From an uncultured Christensenella sp. (GTDB taxonomy: Bacteria > Bacillota > Clostridia > Christensenellales > UBA3700), in assembly GCA_910584975.1 (NCBI GenBank), contig CAJUEA010000011.1, positions 1 to 38,860 of the forward strand: a DNA stretch of 38,860 nucleotides, read 5' to 3'. Under the pieces are notes generated by a model that saw only the letters and a program-made list of their open reading frames with translations, had not been told where the DNA came from and ran no database searches. Below are positions 33,968 through 38,860 of this stretch, piece by piece. Made by a program: the position numbers and the translations under genes. Position 1 is the stretch's first letter. Each line of letters begins with the position of its first letter.

Positions 33968-34300
33968 ATGGCAAATAATTCATCAAATTCAAACGACAAT
34001 AAAAAGCAAACTAAAAAGTCAAGTGGCAGTGGGATGTGGAGCTTAAATAAAATCAGTTTTTATACTCTTTGTGCTGTTGCAGTACTATATTTGTTGGCAA
34101 TAATATTTGCAGCTGTAAAAGTTGCTGCACTTGCAACAGTTGCAAGCATTCTTCAAGGAATAGCAACAGCAGTTATGGTTTGCATAGTTGCAGTTAATGC
34201 TTGGAGATATGTAAAAAGCAAACAAACTATTTGGAAAGTGCTTTACTTTGTAGTTTTGTTGGTTGTTATCGTTGGAATTATCATTCCATTGGTATTATAA
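33968..34300 (+). CDS. Small three-helix membrane protein, unknown function
   Basis: 110 residues: a hydrophilic Asn/Ser/Lys-rich N-terminus (1-28) with no signal peptide, then three predicted membrane helices (about 29-50, 53-77 and 88-110). The last runs to the C-terminus. I recognise no family. The frame opens at ATG 33953, but GGAGGT (33955-33960) directs initiation at ATG 33968. It has a near-consensus promoter and a strong terminator, so it is an independent and probably well-expressed gene. Confidence 0.8.
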   Translation: MANNSSNSNDNKKQTKKSSGSGMWSLNKISFYTLCAVAVLYLLAIIFAAVKVAALATVASILQGIATAVMVCIVAVNAWRYVKSKQTIWKVLYFVVLLVVIVGIIIPLVL

Positions 34301-34305
34301 AATTT

Positions 34306-34332
34306 AAAAAAGAGGGTTCGCCCTCTTTTTTT
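34306..34332 (+). terminator. Strong terminator with TTCG tetraloop
   Basis: AAAAAAGAGGG (34306-34316), loop TTCG, CCCTCTTTTTT (34321-34331), with T to 34332. Eleven perfect pairs. Confidence 0.92.
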
Positions 34333-34496
34333 ATGCGCTAATGTGATTTTTTAATATATTTATAAATTGGTTAAATTATTTTTGTAATTAAGTTTATTAT
34401 AATTTATTAAAAACCTTATTTCAAAAATGTGCTTAGTGTTAAATGTTAGCTAAAGTGGAATAATATTAATTGTAATAAATATACCATTACAAAATG

Positions 34497-34530
34497 GCAA
34501 ATGCAAAATTTTGGATATGTTTGCATTTGC
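34497..34530. promoter_or_regulatory. Perfect 11-bp inverted repeat next to the fucO -35
   Basis: GCAAATGCAAA (34497-34507) and TTTGCATTTGC (34520-34530), 12-nt spacer, ending 3 nt before the -35 box. There is no T-run, so it is unlikely to be a terminator; an operator or activator site is the simplest reading. Confidence 0.5.
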
Positions 34531-34532
34531 TA

Positions 34533-34561
34533 TTGAATTAGATTTACATTTATGATATAAT
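34533..34561 (+). promoter_or_regulatory. fucO promoter
   Basis: TTGAAT (34533-34538), 17-nt spacer ending TGA, TATAAT (34556-34561). Start near 34568 rules out the in-frame ATG at 34563. Confidence 0.68.
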
Positions 34562-34604
34562 ATTGATAATTAAAATGTCTTTTAGACAAAAAGGGAGAAA
34601 ATTT

Positions 34605-35753
34605 ATGGCAAACAGATTTATTTTGAATGAGACATCTTATTTTGGTTGTGGTGCAAGAGCAGAACTTAAAAATGAAATTGCTGCAAGAGGATTTAAAAAG
34701 GCGTTTATCGTTGCAGATAAAGACTTGATTAAATTTGGAATTGTTGATATGGTTACAAGCGAACTTGGTGGAATTTCTTACGATATTTTTTCTGACTTCA
34801 AGGCAAATCCAACTGTAAAAAATGTTAAGGCAGGTTTGGCTGCGTTTAAGGCATCAGGAGCAGATTTTATTATTGCTATTGGTGGTGGTTCTTCAATTGA
34901 CACCTCAAAAGGCGTGGCTATTGTTGCAAACAATCCTGAATTTGCTGATATAGTATCACTTGAAGGAACAGCTGCAACTAAGAAAAAATGCGTACCAATC
35001 ATTGCACTGCCAACAACTGCTGGAACTGCGGCTGAGGTTACAATCAACTATGTTATCACAGATGAGGAAACAGGAAGAAAAATGGTGTGTGTTGACCCTA
35101 ATGACATTCCTGTGCTTTCTATCATTGATGCCGAGCTTATGGCAACAATGCCAAAAGGCTTGACAGCTGCAACTGGTATGGATGCTTTGACGCACGCAAT
35201 AGAAGGCTACATCACAAAAGGTGCGTGGGAGCTTTCTGATATGTTTGAAATCAAAGCAATCGAACTTATTGCCAAAAACTTGCGTGCTGCAACAGCAAAC
35301 GGAAAAGATATGGTTGCCCGTGAAAATATGGCTCTTGCTCAATATGTGGCTGGTATGGCTTTTTCAAATGTTGGATTAGGTTGCGTGCACTCTATGGCAC
35401 ATCCTCTTGGAGCAAGATTTGATATTCCTCATGGCGTTGCAAATGCTTTGTTGTTGCCAATTGTTATGGAATATAATATGCCTGCTTGCGAGGCAAAATA
35501 TTGCGATATTGCAAAGGCAATGGGCGTGGATATCAAAGGTATGACAACAAAAGAAGGTGCAAAAGCAGCTGTGGATGCTGTCAAAAAACTTTCTTTGGAT
35601 TTGAATATACCTCAAACTTTAAAAGATATCAATATTCCAAAAGAGGCATTGGAGCAACTTGCAAAAGATGCATTTGCTGATGTATGCACAGGCGGTAACC
35701 CAAGAGAAATCACAGAAAAAGATATTCTTGAACTTTATAATATTGCTTATTAA
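34605..35753 (+). CDS. fucO: Lactaldehyde reductase / 1,2-propanediol oxidoreductase
   Basis: A group III iron-dependent alcohol dehydrogenase of 382 residues, the length of E. coli FucO and closely similar to it throughout (MANRFILNET start, PEFADIVSLEG, TTAGTAAEVTINYVITDEE, DVCTGGNPREIT). The NAD-binding GGGSSIDTSKG is present. Predicted Fe ligands are Asp193, His197, His262 and His276. It reduces lactaldehyde to 1,2-propanediol, reoxidising NADH during fermentation of fucose or rhamnose. No aldolase, isomerase or microcompartment gene is near, so it works with genes elsewhere. AGGGAG lies 7 nt before ATG 34605. Confidence 0.93.
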   Translation: MANRFILNETSYFGCGARAELKNEIAARGFKKAFIVADKDLIKFGIVDMVTSELGGISYDIFSDFKANPTVKNVKAGLAAFKASGADFIIAIGGGSSIDTSKGVAIVANNPEFADIVSLEGTAATKKKCVPIIALPTTAGTAAEVTINYVITDEETGRKMVCVDPNDIPVLSIIDAELMATMPKGLTAATGMDALTHAIEGYITKGAWELSDMFEIKAIELIAKNLRAATANGKDMVARENMALAQYVAGMAFSNVGLGCVHSMAHPLGARFDIPHGVANALLLPIVMEYNMPACEAKYCDIAKAMGVDIKGMTTKEGAKAAVDAVKKLSLDLNIPQTLKDINIPKEALEQLAKDAFADVCTGGNPREITEKDILELYNIAY

Positions 35754-35833
35754 TTGTGCATATTTCTTGATTTTAGGCAAAAAAACAATAAATACTTTTT
35801 GCTTATTATAATTTTTGCGAATTAAATATATCA

Positions 35834-35879
35834 GTTGTTGCAAAATTCTCTTAAATGGGTTGCTTTTGCAACAACTTTT
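35834..35879 (+). terminator. 12-bp hairpin after fucO, overlapping the next promoter
   Basis: GTTGTTGCAAAA (35834-35845) and TTTTGCAACAAC (35864-35875), 18-nt loop, followed by TTTTG. It lies 80 nt after the fucO stop and could terminate it. Its 3' arm begins inside the -35 element (35860-35865) of the next gene and fills most of that promoter's spacer. Confidence 0.5.
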
Positions 35880-35887
35880 GATATAAT
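35860..35887 (+). promoter_or_regulatory. Promoter of the polytopic membrane protein gene
   Basis: TTGCTT (35860-35865), 16-nt spacer ending TGA, TATAAT (35882-35887): a good extended -10. Confidence 0.5.
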
Positions 35888-35943
35888 AAATTTGTTTTTA
35901 CAAAATTTGATAACAACATTAGAATTGGATAAACAAAGGAAAA

Positions 35944-36834
35944 ATGATTGGACAGGGTTTGAAAAACTACATAAAAAACTTGAAATTTGTGTTTAATCCG
36001 TTAGGCACAATTGCACTTGGCTTTGTGTTTGGATTATCCATTTTGATTCCTGTAATTATGAGTTCAGCAAACACTTTGGTTGAGTCGGTAAAAAGCATTT
36101 TTTCCAATGCAAACATTGATTTAACTGCACTCAAGGAGAGTGTTGTTTCTGCTTTTCAAGCCTTGAATTGGAGTGAACCACTTGAGGCAATAAAGCTTAT
36201 GTTAAGCAGAGATTGGTTGATGCAGACTTTGCAAATGAGCCTATCTACTTTTGTGGAGAGTATGGATGTTTATACAGTGCCATTAACTGCTGCAATTGAC
36301 ACTTTTTGTATTAGTGTTTTTGCTGCTTTTGTTGGATTGATAATGTTTGTGATTTTGGGCGTAATTGGTGGTTATTTTTTGGTCAAATGCTTTGTTCGTA
36401 GAAACACCGTGAAAAGAACATTCAAAAAATACATATTTGCAAACATTGTTGATACATTGCTGTCTTTTTTAATCATTTTTGTGTGTGCATGGCTTTACAC
36501 CCTTTGGAAATATAGCATTTTTATATCCGTATTTTTTGCTTTTATCATTTTTGGTGCCATTGCTTTGTTTGAGGCATATATTATTCACGGCAGAAAAAAG
36601 GTGAATAGGGCAGATATTGTCAATGTAAAAAACATAGTAAAATTGTTTGTTGTGGATATGCTTATTCTTGCAATTACAGCTTTGCTTGTAATGCTTTTGA
36701 TTTTGATAACAAATTTGTATGTTGGAATATTTGTGGGTATTGCTTTGGTTCAAATTGCTTTTGTTGTAATTGGTATCAATGCAGAAAGTTATGTTGTGGA
36801 ACTTGTGGCAAAAAATCAAGGTGTTTTAAATTAA
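35944..36834 (+). CDS. Polytopic membrane protein, unknown function
   Basis: 296 residues with about six predicted membrane helices: one near residues 20-42, then a soluble loop of roughly 80 residues (SIFSNANIDLTALKESV...), then pairs near 125-150, 165-215 and 235-280. The basic cytoplasmic loop FVRRNTVKRTFKKY suggests the orientation. I recognise no family; it looks like a structural or channel-like membrane protein rather than an enzyme, with no conserved charged motif inside the helices. The ribosome site AAAGGA is only 3 nt from the ATG, so a slightly later start (TTG 35947) is possible. It has its own promoter and terminator. Confidence 0.8.
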   Translation: MIGQGLKNYIKNLKFVFNPLGTIALGFVFGLSILIPVIMSSANTLVESVKSIFSNANIDLTALKESVVSAFQALNWSEPLEAIKLMLSRDWLMQTLQMSLSTFVESMDVYTVPLTAAIDTFCISVFAAFVGLIMFVILGVIGGYFLVKCFVRRNTVKRTFKKYIFANIVDTLLSFLIIFVCAWLYTLWKYSIFISVFFAFIIFGAIALFEAYIIHGRKKVNRADIVNVKNIVKLFVVDMLILAITALLVMLLILITNLYVGIFVGIALVQIAFVVIGINAESYVVELVAKNQGVLN

Positions 36835-36860
36835 AAAATCACTAAAATTAAAATTGTGTG

Positions 36861-36896
36861 AAAGATTTATTCTTAAAAATGAGTAAATCTTTTTTT
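36861..36896 (+). terminator. Terminator after the polytopic membrane protein
   Basis: AAAGATTTATTC (36861-36872) pairs with GAGTAAATCTTT (36881-36892), 12 bp with one T-G pair, 8-nt loop, T-run to 36896. Confidence 0.82.
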
Positions 36897-36992
36897 ACTG
36901 CTTTATTGAAGGAAATGCTAATTATCTGTTAAACAATTAGTAAGCTCGTTAATGCGTGCATGAGATTAATTGCTAGTCTAATGTAAATGTTT

Positions 36993-37046
36993 ATCAAAAT
37001 GCAAGTTTTAGAGTTAATCAAAATGCAAATAAAAACATTTGTAATA
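36993..37046 (+). repeat. Direct 12-mer repeat and dispersed repeat copy 2
   Basis: ATCAAAATGCAA occurs at 36993-37004 and 37017-37028. From 37018 the sequence TCAAAATGCAAAT plus AAAAACATTTGTAATAA (to 37046, overlapping by run-in A's) parallels 29850-29886. Confidence 0.5.
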
Positions 37047-37206
37047 AATTTTTGTAGTCGATATTTTTCCCTATTTTACACATTATTTTTTGCTTTTTTG
37101 AAGTATCTTTTGACGAGCTTATTGATATAATAGTTATGCAAATAAAAAGTGAATTGCTATACTTATTAATAATTATAAAGAATTTTTGCAAACTCCTTTT
37201 AAATAT

Positions 37207-37235
37207 TTGCAATTTATGGCAAAGTATGGTAATAT
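37207..37235 (+). promoter_or_regulatory. Trigger factor promoter
   Basis: TTGCAA (37207-37212), 17-nt spacer ending TGG, TAATAT (37230-37235). The -35 is one arm of TTGCAAA...TTTGCAA (37186-37192 with 37206-37212). An upstream TGATATAAT (37123-37131) may be a second start point. Confidence 0.6.
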
Positions 37236-37269
37236 ATATCCTAGTAGTAAATTTTTAGGAGAAATAACA

Positions 37270-38556
37270 ATGAATTACAACAAAGAAATTTTAGAAAATA
37301 GTGAAATTAAATATGTGGTTGAAGCTGACAGCAGTGCTTGGCAGAATGCTATCAAAGAGGCTTACAACAAGTCTAAACATAAGTTTAATATCGAAGGTTT
37401 CAGAAAAGGCAAAGCCCCTATGTCTGTTATTACAAGAATGTATGGTGTTGGGGTGTTTTTTGATGATGCTCTTGATATTATTTTGCAAGATTTGTATGTT
37501 GAGCTTTTGAGCAAAGAGGCTGATTTGAAACCAGTTGCAAGACCAAATGTGGACATTGTTGCTATTTCAGATACTGATTTGAAAGTTGCATTTATCGTAA
37601 CTGTTGCACCTGAGTTTACTTTGGGTGAGTACAAAGGCTTGAAATTGGACAAAATCAATGCTGATGTAACTGACGAAATGGTTGCAGAAGAAATTGCAAA
37701 AGCACAAGAAAAAGCAGGTGCTTGGGAAAATGTTACTGACAGAGCTTGTCAAAAATTTGACACAGTTGTTATCGATTACTCAGGTAGCGTAAACGGCGTT
37801 AAGTTTGATGGTGGTACAGCTGAAAAACAAAATCTTGAGCTTGGCTCTGGTATGTTTATCCCTGGATTTGAGGAGCAAGTTGAGGGTATGTCTATCGGTG
37901 ACGAAAAAGACATCAATGTTAAATTCCCAGAGGAGTATGGTGCTGAGGATCTTGCTGGTAAAGATGCTGTTTTTGCTGTTAAATTGCATGAGATTAAAAA
38001 GAAGATTTTGCCTGAACTAAATGACGATTTTGCCAAAGATGTAAGTGAATTTGATACAGTTGAGGAATATAAAGCCGACATTAAGGCAAAACTTATTAAG
38101 ACTGCTGAAGAAAAAGCAAATCGTGATATGGAAAATGCTTTGCTTGACAAAATTGCTGATAACACTCAAATTAACATTCCAGATGTTATGATTGAGGAGC
38201 AAATTGAAGAGATGATAAGCGAATTTGAGTACAGATTGTCTTATCAAGGTTTGAAGGCAGAGGATTATTACAAATACACAAATTCTTCAAGAGATGAATT
38301 GAGATTGCGTTATAACGAGCCTGCACAAAAGCAAGTTAAAATGCGTCTTATTATCGCAGCTATCGTAAAAGCAGAGAACATTAAAGCTGAAGAGGCTGAA
38401 ATTGAGGCTAAAATTGCTGATTTTGCAAAAGGTGCAAACAAGTCTGTTGAGGAATTTAAAAAGACAATGCATCCAGAGCAAGCAAGCTACATTGAGAATG
38501 AAATTGTTATGAACAAATTGATTGATTTCTTGATGGCAAACAACAAATTTGCATAA
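37270..38556 (+). CDS. tig: Trigger factor (ribosome-bound chaperone)
   Basis: 428 residues. The N-terminal ribosome-binding domain has the signature GFRKGKAP in FNIEGFRKGKAPMSVI. An FKBP-type prolyl isomerase domain follows (about 160-245: FDTVVIDYSGSVNGVKFDGG, GSGMFIPGFEEQVEGM and FPEEYGAEDLAGKDAVFAV). The C-terminal helical chaperone domain starts at LPELNDDFAKDVSEFDTVEEY. Length is typical. The frame opens at 37186, but AGGAG (37257-37261) sets ATG 37270 and the promoter lies after 37186. clpP is next, as in many bacteria. Confidence 0.96.
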   Translation: MNYNKEILENSEIKYVVEADSSAWQNAIKEAYNKSKHKFNIEGFRKGKAPMSVITRMYGVGVFFDDALDIILQDLYVELLSKEADLKPVARPNVDIVAISDTDLKVAFIVTVAPEFTLGEYKGLKLDKINADVTDEMVAEEIAKAQEKAGAWENVTDRACQKFDTVVIDYSGSVNGVKFDGGTAEKQNLELGSGMFIPGFEEQVEGMSIGDEKDINVKFPEEYGAEDLAGKDAVFAVKLHEIKKKILPELNDDFAKDVSEFDTVEEYKADIKAKLIKTAEEKANRDMENALLDKIADNTQINIPDVMIEEQIEEMISEFEYRLSYQGLKAEDYYKYTNSSRDELRLRYNEPAQKQVKMRLIIAAIVKAENIKAEEAEIEAKIADFAKGANKSVEEFKKTMHPEQASYIENEIVMNKLIDFLMANNKFA

Positions 38557-38759
38557 TAAGCAAAAAATTAGCATTAATATATTTTGTAGCAATAATTAAA
38601 TGTGTATGGTTATTGCAAACAATTTGAAAGTGTAAAAATTAAATAAGTAATAGCTTTGGGGCGATAATCAATTTTATAAATGTAAAGTGGAAACATAAAT
38701 GCTTATCATTTTTAAATTGATTTTTGCTTGTCTGAAAAATATTTTTGGAGGGGTTGTAT

Positions 38760-38860
38760 ATGAATTTAGTACCTATGGTAATGGAACAAACTGACAGAGG
38801 AGAAAGATCTTACGATATATATTCAAGATTATTGGAGGACAGAATAATCTTTATTACAGG
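38760..38860 (+). CDS. clpP: ATP-dependent Clp protease proteolytic subunit (3' cut by window edge)
   Basis: The last 101 bases encode MNLVPMVMEQTDRGERSYDI then YSRLLEDRIIFITG, the conserved N-terminus of ClpP (family form LVPxVIEQTxRGERAYDIYSRLLKDRII). GGAGGGG (38747-38753) precedes the ATG at 38760. The catalytic Ser, His and Asp lie beyond the window. Its place after tig agrees with the tig-clpP-clpX order; clpX is expected next. No separate promoter is clear in the 203-nt gap; a weak inverted repeat (38666-38674 with 38714-38722, then T5) could be a leaky terminator or attenuator. Confidence 0.93.
   Translation, partial: MNLVPMVMEQTDRGERSYDIYSRLLEDRIIFIT

Larger units (their letters stand above)
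34301..34604. other. 304-nt intergenic region before fucO
   Basis: It holds the terminator at 34306-34332, an AT-rich stretch with nothing visible, an inverted repeat (34497-34530) and the fucO promoter (34533-34561). Confidence 0.6.
36835..37269. other. 435-nt region with terminator, repeats and tig promoters
   Basis: It contains the terminator at 36861-36896 and a direct repeat ATCAAAATGCAA (36993-37004 and 37017-37028). The second of these begins a longer dispersed repeat (37018-37046). A lone extended -10 TGATATAAT lies at 37123-37131. The main tig promoter is at 37207-37235. No gene is seen. Confidence 0.6.

Noticed and set aside
37186..37269. N-terminal extension of trigger factor (28 residues)
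   Set aside because: The tig promoter -10 (37230-37235) is inside it, and the ribosome site is before ATG 37270.

Overview
The window is AT-rich chromosomal DNA (about two thirds A+T by eye). Gene order and protein families point to an anaerobic, probably gut-associated member of the Bacillota, most likely an uncultured Clostridia lineage. The signs are a purEFMNHDL cluster with the clostridial long PurL, dnaX-ybaB-recR, tig followed by clpP, a FeoB with its small Cys-rich partner, an ABC-F protein, an FNT channel and FucO. Strong Shine-Dalgarno sites are the rule. Many promoters have a 17-nt spacer and a TGn extended -10. There is no prophage, transposase, tRNA, rRNA or CRISPR array.

Layout. 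1-2518: the 3' part of feoB (cut by the left edge) and a FeoB-associated Cys-rich membrane peptide. 2751-4172: MATE efflux pump, with a bidirectional terminator shared with a convergent XRE regulator (4292-4537, minus) that has a dyad over its own promoter. 4735-15186: the de novo purine operon purE-purF-purM-purN-purH-purD-purL, preceded by a leader of about 195 nt that ends in a terminator-like hairpin just before purE; purC, purK, purB and purA are not here. 15498-17045 (minus): ABC-F ATPase. 17372-18181: amidohydrolase. 18375-19970: a Glu/Val/Pro-rich repeat protein whose last 87 residues resemble the C-terminal part of ribosomal protein uL15. 19971-20760: a 790-nt gap with a strong terminator in the middle. 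20761-23224: dnaX-ybaB-recR. 23254-24171: a lipoprotein gene interrupted by one in-frame TAG just after the lipobox. 24366-25103: FNT-family channel. 25272-26919 (minus): GNAT and DUF2156 acyltransferase-like pair. 27142-28653: haem catalase. 28731-29770: a lipoprotein metallophosphoesterase carrying three frameshifts. 30024-33546: a GPH-type sugar transporter with a long coiled-coil tail, then a Gfo/Idh/MocA oxidoreductase. 33968-34300: small membrane protein. 34605-35753: lactaldehyde reductase fucO, set between inverted repeats. 35944-36834: polytopic membrane protein. 37270-38556: trigger factor. 38760 to the end: start of clpP.

How the genes work together. The purine operon carries seven of the genes for IMP synthesis as one translationally coupled unit (1- to 4-nt overlaps or very short gaps from purF to purL) and appears to be controlled at the leader. 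The transporter and Gfo/Idh pair suggests uptake and oxidation of a sugar or polyol. FucO would reoxidise NADH by reducing lactaldehyde to 1,2-propanediol. FeoB, catalase and FNT fit an anaerobe handling Fe(II), peroxide and formate-like anions. dnaX-ybaB-recR and tig-clpP are housekeeping blocks.

Most worth following up: the purE leader, which is built like a riboswitch but matches no class I know; the uL15-tailed repeat protein; the in-frame TAG in a stretch where no intact gene ends in TAG; and short dispersed intergenic repeats.
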